From NCBI RefSeq assembly GCF_003122085.1, contig NZ_QEXV01000005.1, forward strand, positions 1 through 64,000: 64,000 bases of DNA, written 5' to 3'. Below, piece after piece: positions 23,802 to 33,613 of this stretch. Both the position numbers and the translations under genes were made by a program. How positions within the stretch are numbered: position 1 is the first letter of the stretch; each line of letters begins with the position of its first letter. The notes beneath the pieces were generated by a model that was not told where the DNA came from, searched no databases, and saw nothing but the letters and a program-made list of their open reading frames with translations. The DNA comes from Marinicauda salina. Its GTDB lineage: Bacteria; Pseudomonadota; Alphaproteobacteria; Caulobacterales; Maricaulaceae.

Positions 23802-24512
23802 ATGTCCGACCCCGACCGCGCCCCGCACGTTCTCGTCGTCGACGACGACGACCGCATCCGCGACCTGCTCGCGAAGTTCCTGCGCGCGCAGGGCATGCGG
23901 GTCTCGACCGCGCCGAACGCGGAGAAGGCGCTGGCGATGCTGCGCTCGCTCGCCTTCGACCTGCTCATCCTCGACGTCATGATGCCGGGCATGAACGGGT
24001 TCGACCTGACCCGCGAGATCCGCGCGACGCGCGACTGCCCGATCCTGCTGCTGACCGCGCGGGGCGAGCCGGAGGACCGCATCAAGGGATTGTCGCTCGG
24101 CGCCGACGACTATCTCGCCAAGCCGTTCGAACCCGAGGAATTGCTGCTGCGCGCCCAGGCCATATTGAGGCGCATGCTGCCGCGCACCCAGGGCCCGGCG
24201 GCGGTGCGCTTCGGGCCGTGGCGCTTCGAGATCGACGCGGGACAGCTCACCCGCGGCGAGGAGCGCGTCCGGCTGACCGGCGGCGAGGCCGCCCTGCTCG
24301 GCGCGCTGGCGGGCGCGGCCGGCGAGCCCGTCAGCCGCCTGGCCCTGTCCGAGCGCGCCGGGGCGGGCTCGGGCGAGCGCGCCGTCGACGTCCAGATCAC
24401 GCGGCTCAGGCGCAAGATCGAGGACGATCCCCGCGATCCGATCTGGATCCAGACCGTGCGCGGCGAGGGCTATCGCCTCGTCGCCGAACCCGAGTTCGAG
24501 ACCGTCCAATGA
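23802..24512 (+). CDS. OmpR/PhoB-family response regulator
   Basis: 236 aa. The receiver domain has the acidic pocket VVDDDDRIR, phospho-acceptor Asp58 in LLILDVMMPGMNGFD, Thr in LLLTAR and Lys in DDYLAKPFEPEEL. The C-terminal winged helix includes LTGGEAALLGALAGAAGEPV and RAVDVQITRLRRKIEDDPRD...IQTVRGEGYRLV. The stop codon overlaps the kinase start (ATGA), so the pair is co-translated. It resembles the OmpR/EnvZ branch, involved in envelope or osmotic control; the target regulon cannot be read here. Confidence 0.93.
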   Translation: MSDPDRAPHVLVVDDDDRIRDLLAKFLRAQGMRVSTAPNAEKALAMLRSLAFDLLILDVMMPGMNGFDLTREIRATRDCPILLLTARGEPEDRIKGLSLGADDYLAKPFEPEELLLRAQAILRRMLPRTQGPAAVRFGPWRFEIDAGQLTRGEERVRLTGGEAALLGALAGAAGEPVSRLALSERAGAGSGERAVDVQITRLRRKIEDDPRDPIWIQTVRGEGYRLVAEPEFETVQ

Positions 24513-25831
24513 GCCGGCTGCGCCTGGGCATCAAGCGCTACCTGCCCAAGGGGCTGTTCGCGCGCTCGCTGCTGATCATCGTGCTGCCGGTGGCGCTGAT
24601 GCAGATCGCGGTGACCTGGGCGTTCTTCGAGCAGCACTGGGAGACCGTCACCGCGCGGCTGTCGGAGGGCGTGGCGGGCGACGTGGCCATGGTCGTCGAG
24701 CTCTACGAACAGGGCGGACCCGAACAGTTCGACGCCGTCGCCTCGACCGCGTTCAACACGATGGGGCTCTCCGTCGACCTGCGCGAGTACGAGCGCCTGC
24801 CGACGACGCGAAGGACGGCCTTCTTCCGCACGCTGGACCGGACGCTCAGGCGCGCGCTGGCGGCCAATGTCGACCACGAGTTCTGGTTCGACACCACGCG
24901 CTATCCCGAATATGTCGACATCCGCGTCGAGGTCGACGAAGGCGTGCTGCGCTTCATCGCCGTGCGCGAGCAGGTCTTCGCCACGACGGGCCACATCTTC
25001 ATCCTGTGGATGGTCGTCGCCACCAGCCTGCTCACCGCGCTGTCGATCGTCTTCATCCGCAACCAGGTCAAGCCGATCCGCCGGCTCGCCGAAGCCGCCG
25101 AGGCCTTTGGCCGCGGCCAGGACGTCCCGAGCTTCAAGCCCGCCGGGGCGCGCGAGGTGCGCCAGGCCGCCCACGCCTTCCTCGACATGAGGAACCGGCT
25201 CACGCGCCACATGGAGCAGCGCACCGCCCTGCTGGCGGGCGTGAGCCACGACCTGCGCACGCCGCTCACCCGCCTGCGTCTGCAGCTCGCGCTGATGCCC
25301 GAGAGCGAGGAGCGCGAGGCCGCCCGCCGCGATCTCGACGACATGGAGGCCGCGCTCGAGGAATATCTCTCCTTCGCCCGCGGCCAGGCCGCCGAGGAGA
25401 CCGCCCCGGTCGACATCGCCGGCCTGTGCCGCGCCGTCGCCGAGGACGCCGCCCGCGACGGCGCGGAGATCGACACCGAGATCGGCGACGATCTCGTCGT
25501 CGACGGCCGCGAGGCCTCGATCAAGCGCGCGCTGGCCAATCTCGTCCAGAACGCGGCGAGCCACGCCGACACGGTCCGGCTGAGCGCGTGGAGCGCGGAC
25601 GACCGGGTCTATGTCGCCGTCGACGACGACGGGCCGGGCATCCCCGAGGACCAGCGCGAGGAGGCGTTCAAGCCGTTCAGCCGGCTCGACGAGAGCCGCA
25701 ACGCCAACCGCAAGGGCGTCGGGCTGGGGCTGGCCATCGCGCGCGACGCCGCGCGCGCCCATGGCGGCGAGCTGGGTCTGGAGGACTCCGAAATGGGCGG
25801 GCTCAGGGCGGTGATGCGCCTGCCGGCGTGA
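24509..25831 (+). CDS. EnvZ-like sensor histidine kinase
   Basis: 440 aa. Two membrane helices (about residues 20-40 and 160-183) flank a periplasmic sensor of about 120 residues. A HAMP linker (IRNQVKPIRRLAEAAEAFGR) leads to the HisKA box VSHDLRTPLTRLRLQL with phospho-His at about residue 247. The ATPase domain shows N box NLVQNAASHA, G1 DDDGPGIP, F box FKPFSRLDESRN and G2 GVGLGLAIA. This is the EnvZ group, partner of the overlapping response regulator. Stimulus unknown. It runs to 6 bp before the convergent proC stop. Confidence 0.93.
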   Translation: MSRLRLGIKRYLPKGLFARSLLIIVLPVALMQIAVTWAFFEQHWETVTARLSEGVAGDVAMVVELYEQGGPEQFDAVASTAFNTMGLSVDLREYERLPTTRRTAFFRTLDRTLRRALAANVDHEFWFDTTRYPEYVDIRVEVDEGVLRFIAVREQVFATTGHIFILWMVVATSLLTALSIVFIRNQVKPIRRLAEAAEAFGRGQDVPSFKPAGAREVRQAAHAFLDMRNRLTRHMEQRTALLAGVSHDLRTPLTRLRLQLALMPESEEREAARRDLDDMEAALEEYLSFARGQAAEETAPVDIAGLCRAVAEDAARDGAEIDTEIGDDLVVDGREASIKRALANLVQNAASHADTVRLSAWSADDRVYVAVDDDGPGIPEDQREEAFKPFSRLDESRNANRKGVGLGLAIARDAARAHGGELGLEDSEMGGLRAVMRLPA

Positions 25832-25837
25832 AGCGGC

Positions 25838-26680
25838 CTACTCGCTCTCGTTGCCCAGCTGCCGTGAACGCCGCTCGGCGGCGCTGACCGCGTTGCGCAC
25901 CAGGCTCGGCAGGCCGGAACCCGCCATCAGCGCGTCGAGCCCGGCCTGCGTCGTGCCGCCGGGCGAGGTGACCATGCGGCGCAGCTCGCGCGCGTCGCCG
26001 TCGCCGGCCTCGAGCATGGCGCCCGCGCCGGAGACGGTCGCCACGGCCAGGCGCTCGGCGAGATCGCGCGGCAGGCCCTCGGCCTCGCCGGCCGCGGCCA
26101 ACGCCTCGCAGAACAGGAAGACATAGGCCGGCCCGGATCCCGACACGCCGGTCACCGCGCCGAGCAGGCGCTCGTCGTCGACCCATTCGACCTGGCCGCC
26201 CGCCTTGAGGAGCTTCGTCGCCTTGTCGCGGATGGCCGTGTCGTCGGCGGCTTCATTGGCCACGCAGACCGTCACGCCCTTGCCGATCGCGGCGGGCGTG
26301 TTGGGCATGGCGCGCACGACCGGACGGCCGGCCAGGCGCTTGTCGAAGGACTTGAGGGGCACGCCGGCGGCCACCGAGATCACCAGCGCGTCGTCCGGCA
26401 GGCGCCCGGCGAGCGCGTCGAGCGTCTCGCCGACGAGGCCGGGCTTGACCGCCAGCACGACGCGATCGACGCCCTTGGCGGTCTCGGCGTCGAGTTCGGA
26501 AACATGACGAATCCCGTAGGTCTCGGCCAGCTCGGCGGCGCGGCCGGCGAGCTGGGGATCGACGAAGACGAGCTTGTCGGGCGCGACCCCGCCGCGCGTC
26601 TTCGCCAGCCAGCCCGCGGCGAGCGCGGAGCCCATGCGGCCCGCCCCGATCAGGGCCAGCGTGCCGTCACCGCCGCTCAT
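25838..26680 (-). CDS. proC: Pyrroline-5-carboxylate reductase
   Basis: 280 aa. Rossmann NAD(P)H site LALIGAGRMGSALAAGWL, then VVLAVKPGLV, VISVAAGVPL, VRAMPNTPAAIGKGVTV and the C-terminal signature region EAGDGDARELRRMVTSPGGT with ALMAGSGL. It catalyses the last step of proline synthesis, in the cytoplasm. It begins 9 bp after the YbjN gene on the same strand. The C-terminal tail after the dimerisation domain is basic (SAAERRSRQLGNESE). Confidence 0.95.
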   Translation of the reverse strand: MSGGDGTLALIGAGRMGSALAAGWLAKTRGGVAPDKLVFVDPQLAGRAAELAETYGIRHVSELDAETAKGVDRVVLAVKPGLVGETLDALAGRLPDDALVISVAAGVPLKSFDKRLAGRPVVRAMPNTPAAIGKGVTVCVANEAADDTAIRDKATKLLKAGGQVEWVDDERLLGAVTGVSGSGPAYVFLFCEALAAAGEAEGLPRDLAERLAVATVSGAGAMLEAGDGDARELRRMVTSPGGTTQAGLDALMAGSGLPSLVRNAVSAAERRSRQLGNESE

Positions 26681-26689
26681 GGCGCCGCC

Positions 26690-27187
26690 TCAGGCCTCGC
26701 CGACGGTGTCGAACATCGCCGCCGACACCGACTCCTCGACGCTCTTGCCGCTCCACATGAGATAGTTGAAGGCGGGATAGATCCGCTCGCCGGCCTCCTT
26801 GGCCGCCGCGATCAGGCCGGCGGCCTGCGGCGCGGACAGGCCCTCGCCGGCGGGCGTCGTCACCGCGTGGCGGAAGATGATCGAGCCGTCCTCGGCCCAG
26901 ACGTCGAAATGGCCGAGCCAGAGGCGCTCATTGATCCGCGCGACCAGCTCGCACACGTCGCGATAGCGCCCGTCGGGCGCCTTGAGCTCGAGGCTGGCGC
27001 AAACGTGCATGACATTGATCTCGGGGCGCCAGGCGAACCAGATCTGGTGATCGCGCCACTCGCCGGGCACGGCGAGATGCAGCTCCATGTCGTCGCGCTC
27101 GTACGGGTGCTGCTCGGCGATCACCGCCTGCTCGACGGCTTCGAGCGGGTCGAATCTCTCGACGGTTTCGTCAGTTTCTAGATGCAT
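26690..27187 (-). CDS. YbjN domain-containing protein
   Basis: 165 aa from MHLETDETV, chosen because GGGGAGG lies about 9 nt upstream on this strand; a longer frame of 173 aa exists. Conserved segments are WRDHQIWFAWRPEINVMHVC, VARINERLWLGHFDVW and SIIFRHAV, matching the YbjN/type III chaperone-like fold. Its place between proC and ubiK is common in Alphaproteobacteria. Molecular role not established; a chaperone-like or sensory role is suggested for relatives. Confidence 0.85.
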   Translation of the reverse strand: MHLETDETVERFDPLEAVEQAVIAEQHPYERDDMELHLAVPGEWRDHQIWFAWRPEINVMHVCASLELKAPDGRYRDVCELVARINERLWLGHFDVWAEDGSIIFRHAVTTPAGEGLSAPQAAGLIAAAKEAGERIYPAFNYLMWSGKSVEESVSAAMFDTVGEA

Positions 27188-27292
27188 GGCGTGCGCCTCC
27201 CCTCGAAGCACCGGCGACTCGCGCCCTTGTTCGACCGTACGCCCGTCCTTCGGGCGCGCGCAACAGCGCCGGCCGCCGGCGGTTCAAGGTGT

Positions 27293-27595
27293 TCAGCTGG
27301 AAGATTTTTTCGTCGTCTTGCGGGGCGTCGTCGATTTCGAGCGCGCGGGCTTCTTCGCCGCGGCCTCGAGTTTTTCGACGCGGGCGCGCAGTGATTCGAC
27401 CTCCTCGGAGGCGGCCGCGGCCTGGGCCCGGACGGCCTCGAATTCCTCGCGCGTGACCAGGTCGAGTTCGGCGGCCATGCGCTCGGCGCGGGCGTGGAAC
27501 ACCGCGCGCGCCTCCTCGCCGGCGGCCTGGGCGGCGCTGAACGCGTCCGTCATCAGGTCGGCCATGTCGGAGAGAAAGGGATTGCGCGACTGCAT
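27293..27595 (-). CDS. ubiK: UbiK-family ubiquinone biosynthesis accessory factor (BMFP)
   Basis: 100 aa. MQSRNPFLSDMADLMTDAFS starts the membrane-fusogenic amphipathic region. LVTREEFEAVRAQAAAASEE and ESLRARVEKLEAA form the trimeric coiled coil, and a Lys/Ser/Thr-rich tail ends in TTKKSSS. UbiK binds UbiJ and supports aerobic ubiquinone synthesis in E. coli; in Brucella the orthologue was described as a fusogenic trimer. It is divergent from lgt with about 108 bp between starts, where both promoters must lie. Confidence 0.85.
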   Translation of the reverse strand: MQSRNPFLSDMADLMTDAFSAAQAAGEEARAVFHARAERMAAELDLVTREEFEAVRAQAAAASEEVESLRARVEKLEAAAKKPARSKSTTPRKTTKKSSS

Positions 27596-27703
27596 GACAT
27601 CACCGCGTGCTCTGCTATAGAGCCCATATAGGCGCTCGACGGCGGGCCGCGCAATGCGGCGCGCCAGCGCGCGCCCGTGTCCGCGACCAGCCGGAGCCCC
27701 GCC

Positions 27704-28573
27704 ATGGAGCCCTGCCAGCCCAGCTTCGACCTGCTCGATCCCGTGCTCGTGAGCATCGGCCCGATTCCCATCCGCTGGTACGCGCTGGCCTATATCGCCG
27801 GGCTGTTCGGGGGCCTGTTCTACCTGATCCAGCTGGTGAAGCGCCCGCAGCTGTGGAGCCGCGACGCGAACACCGCCGCGGCGCCCTATGACCGGCGCTT
27901 CCTCGACGATCTCCTCCTGTGGGTGATGGTCGGCGTGATCGGCGGCGGCCGACTCGGCTATGTCCTGTTCTACCAGACCGCGGCGATCTGGGAGCGTCCG
28001 CTCTGGGTCGTCACCGGCATCACGGAAGGCGGCATGAGCTTCCACGGCGGGCTGATCGGCGTGGCGCTGGCGATGGTCTTCACCGCGCGCGCCCACAAGG
28101 CGCCGCTCATGCGCGTCGCCGACGGCGTCGCCGCGGCCACCCCGATCGGGCTGTTCTTCGGCCGGCTGGCCAATTTCATAAACGGCGAGCTGTGGGGCCG
28201 GCCGACCGACCTGCCCTGGGGCATGCGCTTCGCCGCCGATCCGCTGTGCCTGGAGCGCCATCCCAGCCAGCTCTACGAGGCCGGGCTGGAGGGGCTCGCC
28301 CTGTTCGGGATTCTCGTCTTCGTCATCTTCCGCCTGCGCGGGCTGGCGCGGCCGGGCCTCGCGACCGGCGTCTTCCTGGCCGGCTACGGCGTGTTCCGCA
28401 GCCTGGTCGAGCTCGTCCGCGAGCCCGACGCCCACATGCCCGAGGCGCTGCAGGGCTATGTCACGATGGGCATGATCCTGTCCCTGCCGCTGATCATCGC
28501 CGGCGGGTATCTGATCTGGCGGGCGTTCAACCGCGCCCCCGTCGGCGGGACGGCGCGGCCGGCCGAAGCGTGA
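27704..28573 (+). CDS. lgt: Prolipoprotein diacylglyceryl transferase
   Basis: 289 aa with seven membrane helices. Signatures: PIPIRWYALAYIAG near the N-terminus, GGGRLGYVLFY with the essential Arg, GGMSFHGGLIG with the catalytic-site His, and the NFINGELWGRPTDLPWGMRF segment. It transfers diacylglycerol from phosphatidylglycerol to the lipobox Cys, the first step for the several lipoproteins encoded in this window. The start is set at MEPCQPSF with GGAG upstream. Its stop overlaps the next gene's GTG start. Confidence 0.95.
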   Translation: MEPCQPSFDLLDPVLVSIGPIPIRWYALAYIAGLFGGLFYLIQLVKRPQLWSRDANTAAAPYDRRFLDDLLLWVMVGVIGGGRLGYVLFYQTAAIWERPLWVVTGITEGGMSFHGGLIGVALAMVFTARAHKAPLMRVADGVAAATPIGLFFGRLANFINGELWGRPTDLPWGMRFAADPLCLERHPSQLYEAGLEGLALFGILVFVIFRLRGLARPGLATGVFLAGYGVFRSLVELVREPDAHMPEALQGYVTMGMILSLPLIIAGGYLIWRAFNRAPVGGTARPAEA

Positions 28574-29700
28574 CCGGCGACGCCGACGCCCCCGCCGCGC
28601 GCATCGCCGAGGCGCTGCGCGCGCGCATCAAGTCCGAGGGCCCCCTGCCCGTCTCGGCGGTCATGGCCGAGGCCCTGTTCGATCCCGTCGCGGGCTTCTA
28701 CGCGACCAAGGACCCGCTGGGCGCGGGCGCCGACTTCATCACCGCCCCGGAGATCAGCCAGATGTTCGGCGAGCTTGTCGGGCTGTGGGCGGTCGAGAGC
28801 TGGCGGGCGATGGGCGCGCCGAACCCGGTCCGCCTGGTCGAGCTGGGCCCGGGCAAGGCCACGATGATGCACGACGCGCTGCGCGCGGGCCGGCTCGCGC
28901 CGGACTTCCTCCACGCCGCGCGGGTGACCCTGGTCGAGGCGAGCCCGGCGCTGAAGATGGTCCAGGCCCGCACGCTCGCCGACAGCCCGGTCCCGGTCGA
29001 CTGGGCCGGCGCGCTGGAGGACGTCCCGGCCGGTCCGTCGATCGTGCTCGCCAACGAGTTCCTCGACTGCCTGCCGATCCGCCAGGCGGTGAAGCACGAG
29101 GGCCGCTGGCGCGAGCGCTGCGTCGGCATCGATCCCGAAGACGAGACCGGCTTCGCCTTCATGCTGGGCGCCGCGCTCGGCGCCGACGAAACGCTGATCC
29201 CCGCCGCGCTGCGCGGCGCCCCCGACGGGACGCTCGTCGAGCTCAGGCCCGGCGACGCGCAGATCGTCGAGACGCTGGCCGGCCGCTTCAGGACCGATCC
29301 CGGCCGGGCGCTGTTCATCGATTACGGCGCGGCCGAAAGCGAGGCCGGCGACACGCTGCAGGCGATCCGCGCCCATGAGAAGGTCGACCCGCTCGACGCG
29401 CCCGGAACCGCCGATCTCACCGCCTGGGTCGATTTCGCGCGCCTGGCCGAGACCGCCCGCGCGGCGGGCCTCGCCGTCCACGGCCCCGCCGGGCAGGGCG
29501 ACTTCCTGGCCGGTCTGGGGATCGAGGCCCGCGCCGCCGCGCTCGCCCAGACGCGTCCCGACCGGAAGGCGACGATCGCCCGCCAGCTCCACCGCCTCAC
29601 CGACCCCGCCGAGATGGGCGCGCTGTTCAAGGTGATGGCGATCTCGAGCCCGGCGCTTCCCGACCCGCCGGGGCTTTCTCCGTACCCGGACGGGGATTGA
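28570..29700 (+). CDS. MidA/NDUFAF7-like SAM-dependent methyltransferase (DUF185)
   Basis: 376 aa from a GTG overlapping the lgt stop. The substrate region [20 protein letters not shown] and [20 protein letters not shown] precedes motif [20 protein letters not shown]; further on come [14 protein letters not shown] and FIDYGAA. NDUFAF7 dimethylates an Arg of complex I subunit NDUFS2 in mitochondria; bacterial relatives are thought to do the same. The lgt-midA order is typical for Alphaproteobacteria. No alternative ATG start fits the N-terminal domain. Confidence 0.9.
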   Translation: MTGDADAPAARIAEALRARIKSEGPLPVSAVMAEALFDPVAGFYATKDPLGAGADFITAPEISQMFGELVGLWAVESWRAMGAPNPVRLVELGPGKATMMHDALRAGRLAPDFLHAARVTLVEASPALKMVQARTLADSPVPVDWAGALEDVPAGPSIVLANEFLDCLPIRQAVKHEGRWRERCVGIDPEDETGFAFMLGAALGADETLIPAALRGAPDGTLVELRPGDAQIVETLAGRFRTDPGRALFIDYGAAESEAGDTLQAIRAHEKVDPLDAPGTADLTAWVDFARLAETARAAGLAVHGPAGQGDFLAGLGIEARAAALAQTRPDRKATIARQLHRLTDPAEMGALFKVMAISSPALPDPPGLSPYPDGD

Positions 29701-29779
29701 TCGCGCCGCACGCCTTCCGGCGCGCGCGCGGCTCTGCTATGAGCGCGGCGACCCCAGTCCGGAAGAGGCCCGTTTCCCG

Positions 29780-30712
<933 letters not shown>

Positions 30713-30724
30713 GGGGCGTCCTTC

Positions 30725-30822
30725 CCCTCTGGATCCCCGACAGCCTTCGGCTTCGGGGATGACGAACGAAAAGTAGAGCCCCCTACGTCGTCATTCCCGC
30801 GAAAGCGGGAACCCAGAGAACT
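30725..30822. repeat. Family E-type palindromes after prs
   Basis: CCCCGACAGCCTTCGGCTTC with GGGGATGACG (30725-30766) and TCATTCCCGCGAAAGCGGGA followed by ACCCAGAGA (30789-30822) are members of the same palindrome group as the 7.2-kb array and the 45957-46050 copy. Confidence 0.7.
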
Positions 30823-30857
30823 TGAAGCGCCCGCGATCGCGAACCGGGCGCCCCACC

Positions 30858-30985
30858 CCCTCACCTTCGCCTCTCCCCCTTGAAGGGGGAGAGGGACTGG
30901 AGCCCGGCTCGACCGTTCAGGATTCGGACGCCGACGCCGGCGTCTCTTCTCCCCTCATGGAGGGGAGAAGTAAGATGAGGGGAGG
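30858..30985. repeat. Family C and family D palindromes
   Basis: CTCTCCCCCTTGAAGGGGGA (30858-30895, family C) is followed by CTTCTCCCCTCATGGAGGGG with an AGAAGTAAGATGAGGGG arm (30941-30985, family D). Together with the preceding copies they occupy most of the 305-bp spacer between prs and the DUF6629 gene. The same C and D pair recurs on both sides of the methyltransferase gene at 46.4-47.2 kb. Confidence 0.8.
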
Positions 30986-31017
30986 AGGCGCGGCGCGTTT
31001 CAACTCGCGGCGAGCCG

Positions 31018-31653
31018 CTATCGCCGGCGAAAGAAATGAAACACCAGGACCGCGCTCGCCGCCGCGGCGAAGAAGCACCACACCGAGGCCCGCCCCCAGG
31101 GCAGGCCGAAATAGCTCACCGCCGCGCCCGCGGCGACGACCGCGCCGAAGACCTGGACGGCCCGATGCGAACTGATCGCCAGCGGACCGATCACCGCGAC
31201 GGCGTAGGCGAGCTCGACGGCGAGCGGAGGATCGGCGTCGGCGAAATAGGCGATGTGGCCGTCCCGGGCCTCGGCCAGATAGGTCCCGGTCGCCAGCGTC
31301 CACAACAGATAGAACGCGACGCCGGCGCCCAGCCCGGCCGCGGCGAGCATCGCCTTCCGGCGCAGGCCATTTGGCTCGATGAGCCAGGCCGCCGCCGGCG
31401 TGATCGCCGGCCAGACCACGTAAGCGAATGCGAGATAGATCGCCGAAAGACCGGGCAGCGCGCCCTCGCCCGCCCCGGGCGCGTCGGCGAGCCTGAGCCA
31501 GATCACGCCCTCGACCGCCTGCTGGACGGCGAACAGCGAAGGAAAGGCGGCGAGCAGGCGTTCGCGCGGGTCGCGCGCGCCGACCTGGCAGGCGACGCCG
31601 GCCGCGGCGAGGCCGGCGGCGGCGGTGAAGCTCGCGGCGGCGGAAAAGCACAT
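31018..31653 (-). CDS. DUF6629-like membrane protein
   Basis: 211 aa with six or seven membrane helices. The diagnostic start MCFSAAASFTAAAGLAAAGV and the segment FPSLFAVQQAVEGVIWLRL match the DUF6629 pattern. A basic C-terminus (FHFFRRR) suggests it ends in the cytoplasm. Start chosen at this ATG because the Cys-Phe-Ser opening is characteristic; upstream in-frame sequence is not conserved-like. No known function. Divergent from rplY across a 184-bp region with a strong hairpin. Confidence 0.75.
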   Translation of the reverse strand: MCFSAAASFTAAAGLAAAGVACQVGARDPRERLLAAFPSLFAVQQAVEGVIWLRLADAPGAGEGALPGLSAIYLAFAYVVWPAITPAAAWLIEPNGLRRKAMLAAAGLGAGVAFYLLWTLATGTYLAEARDGHIAYFADADPPLAVELAYAVAVIGPLAISSHRAVQVFGAVVAAGAAVSYFGLPWGRASVWCFFAAAASAVLVFHFFRRR

Positions 31654-31773
31654 GCGTGCGGAGGCTCCCCCCTGACTGCGCTTCGCCGCGAGAATCCCGG
31701 CCGGAGTGTTGCACGGTCCGGCCTGATGGGCTATTAGCCGCCGCTCGAAACGCGATGGACGGCCGTCGCGCCC

Positions 31774-31799
31774 GAACGCCGCCGCCGACGGCGGCGTTC
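31774..31799 (+). promoter_or_regulatory. Perfect hairpin in the rplY leader
   Basis: GAACGCCGCC (31774-31783) pairs exactly with GGCGGCGTTC (31790-31799) over a 6-nt loop. It lies 38 bp before the rplY start; a T-rich stretch (TTTGTTTTTT) follows about 15-25 nt later, too far for a standard terminator. It may be a leader structure or a terminator remnant for the divergent gene region. Confidence 0.5.
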
Positions 31800-31837
31800 G
31801 CGTTTGATACGGCGTTTGTTTTTTAAGGACCGGACCG

Positions 31838-32533
31838 ATGAGCGATATCGTTCTCTCCGTCGAGGTGCGCGAGCGCACCGGCAAGGGCGGCGCCCGCGAA
31901 TCCCGCCGCAATGGCGAAGTCCCCGGCGTGCTCTACGGCGGCGGCAAGGACCCCGTCGCGATCAGCCTCAAGTCCAACGAGGTGGTCCGCGCGCTCAACT
32001 CGGGCCGCTTCCTGGCCAACATGGTCAAGCTCGACCACAACGGCGAAAAGCAGTCGGTGCTCACGCGCGACGTGCAGTTCCACCCCGTGCGCGACGAGCC
32101 GATGCATGTCGACTTCTACCGCGTCGAGGCCGACACCATCATCACCGTCGAGGTGCCCGTCCACGTCATCAACGAAGAGGAGTCGCCGGGCCTGAAGATC
32201 GGCGGCGTGATGAACATGGTCCGCCACTCCGTCGAGGTGGACTGCCCGGCCGGCTCGATCCCGGAATATCTCGAAGCCGACGTGGCCGGCCTCGAGATCG
32301 GCGACTCGGTGCACATCTCGTCGATCAATCTGCCCGAGAAGGTCACGCCCACGATCACCGATCGCGACTTCACCATCCTGACGATCCAGGGCTCGCGCGC
32401 CCTCGTCGAGGAGGAGGAGCCCGCCGAGGAGGAGATCGAGACCGAGGTCATCGCCCAGAAGGGCGAAGAGGGCGAGGAAGCCGAGGGCGAAGAAGGCGGC
32501 GAGGAAGGCGAAGAGGGCGAGAAGTCCGAATAG
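31838..32533 (+). CDS. rplY: 50S ribosomal protein L25/Ctc
   Basis: 231 aa. The N-terminal 5S rRNA-binding domain (RERTGKGGARESRRNGEVPG, LYGGGKDPVAISL) is followed by the TL5/CTC beta domain (VPVHVINEEESPGLKIGGVM, VECPAGSIP-like VDCPAGSIPEYLEADVAG). The C-terminus is a very acidic Glu/Gly tail (from about residue 200), as in other alphaproteobacterial L25. Ribosome site AAGGACC. It is followed by a terminator and then pth, a usual neighbour. Confidence 0.96.
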   Translation: MSDIVLSVEVRERTGKGGARESRRNGEVPGVLYGGGKDPVAISLKSNEVVRALNSGRFLANMVKLDHNGEKQSVLTRDVQFHPVRDEPMHVDFYRVEADTIITVEVPVHVINEEESPGLKIGGVMNMVRHSVEVDCPAGSIPEYLEADVAGLEIGDSVHISSINLPEKVTPTITDRDFTILTIQGSRALVEEEEPAEEEIETEVIAQKGEEGEEAEGEEGGEEGEEGEKSE

Positions 32534-32558
32534 GCCTCCGCCTCACCGCGAGTTTCCA

Positions 32559-32593
32559 GGGCGGCCCGAAACCCTTTCGCGGCCGCCCTTTTT
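32559..32593 (+). terminator. Rho-independent terminator after rplY
   Basis: GGGCGGCC pairs with GGCCGCCC, and the inner CGAAA pairs with TTTCG around CCC, making a long stem followed by five T. It ends 18 bp before the pth start, so pth expression needs readthrough or its own promoter inside this stretch. Confidence 0.85.
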
Positions 32594-32611
32594 CCATCCG
32601 GAGACGGCGTC

Positions 32612-33217
32612 ATGCTGCTGATCGTCGGGCTGGGCAATCCGGGCGGGAAATACGTCGCCAACCGGCACAATGTCGGGGCCATGGCCGTCGAGGCGATCGC
32701 CCAGGATCACGGGTTTTCGCCCTGGCGGGAGAAGTTTCAGGGGCTGGTGAGCGAGGGCGTGCTGCAGACGCCGGCCGGCCCGGTGAAGACGCTGCTCCTG
32801 CGCCCGCAGACCTATTACAACGAGTCCGGCCGCTCGGTCGGCGCGGCGACCACCTTCTACAAAATTCCACCCGAGGACATCGTCGTCTTCCACGACGAGA
32901 TCGACCTCGCGCCGGGCAAGTTCCGCTTCAAGACCGGCGGCGGCCACGGCGGCAATAACGGCATGCGCTCGATCTCGTCCCACGTCAGCCCCGACGTCCG
33001 GCGGTGCCGCATCGGGATCGGCCATCCCGGCGACAAGAACCGGGTGAGCGGCTACGTGCTCTCGGACTTCTCCAAGGCCGAGGAGCAGTGGCTCGGCCCC
33101 CTGCTCGACGCCATCGCGCGGGCCGCCCCGCTGCTGGCGGCCGGCGAGCACGACGCCTTCCAGACCAAGGTCACCCATCTCGCCCCCGCGCCGGGGAACG
33201 GGGAGGCCCGCGACTGA
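32612..33217 (+). CDS. pth: Peptidyl-tRNA hydrolase
   Basis: 201 aa. Signatures: LLIVGLGNPGGKYVANRHNV with the catalytic His20, LRPQTYYNESGRSV, VFHDEIDLAPGKFRFKTGGG with the catalytic Asp, and GHGGNNGMRSI. It releases tRNA from drop-off peptidyl-tRNA. The C-terminal tail beyond about residue 185 is poorly conserved. Ribosome site GGAGACGG upstream. Confidence 0.96.
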   Translation: MLLIVGLGNPGGKYVANRHNVGAMAVEAIAQDHGFSPWREKFQGLVSEGVLQTPAGPVKTLLLRPQTYYNESGRSVGAATTFYKIPPEDIVVFHDEIDLAPGKFRFKTGGGHGGNNGMRSISSHVSPDVRRCRIGIGHPGDKNRVSGYVLSDFSKAEEQWLGPLLDAIARAAPLLAAGEHDAFQTKVTHLAPAPGNGEARD

Positions 33218-33301
33218 TCGTCCCGGCGGCGCCGCAAGCCGGGTCCGGGGCGGGCGAGCCGCGCTATCATGACCGCGCCACCTGAAACGGGAGACGCAGT
33301 C

Positions 33302-33484
33302 ATGGCCGGCAAGTTCGAACTGAAGAAGTCCTCCAACGGAAAGATCTACTTCCTGCTCAAGGCCTCGAACGGCCAGGTCATCGCCCAGAGCGAGATGTAC
33401 GAGAGCAAGGCCGCCGCGATGAACGGCATCGAGTCGGTGAAGTCCAACGCGCCGGGCGCGCAGATCGACGACCAGACCGACTGA
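33302..33484 (+). CDS. YegP-like DUF1508 protein
   Basis: 60 aa, one DUF1508 repeat: FELKKSSNGKIYFLLKASNG, VIAQSEMYESKAAAMNGIES and VKSNAPGAQIDDQ. Most relatives have two repeats; a single-repeat form is also common. Small alpha/beta fold of unknown role. Start at MAGKFELKK, preceded by GGGAGACGCAGTC as ribosome site. It lies alone between pth and ychF. Confidence 0.88.
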   Translation: MAGKFELKKSSNGKIYFLLKASNGQVIAQSEMYESKAAAMNGIESVKSNAPGAQIDDQTD

Positions 33485-33613
33485 CGGCCCGCGCGACCGG
33501 CCTGCTGATCGGTCCCATTTGCAGCATCGCCGACGGGAAAGATTGATCCCGGCGGGCGCGGGCGGCTATGTCATCGCCTCTTCCAGCCGGCCGTCGTCGA
33601 ACAGGACCGATCC

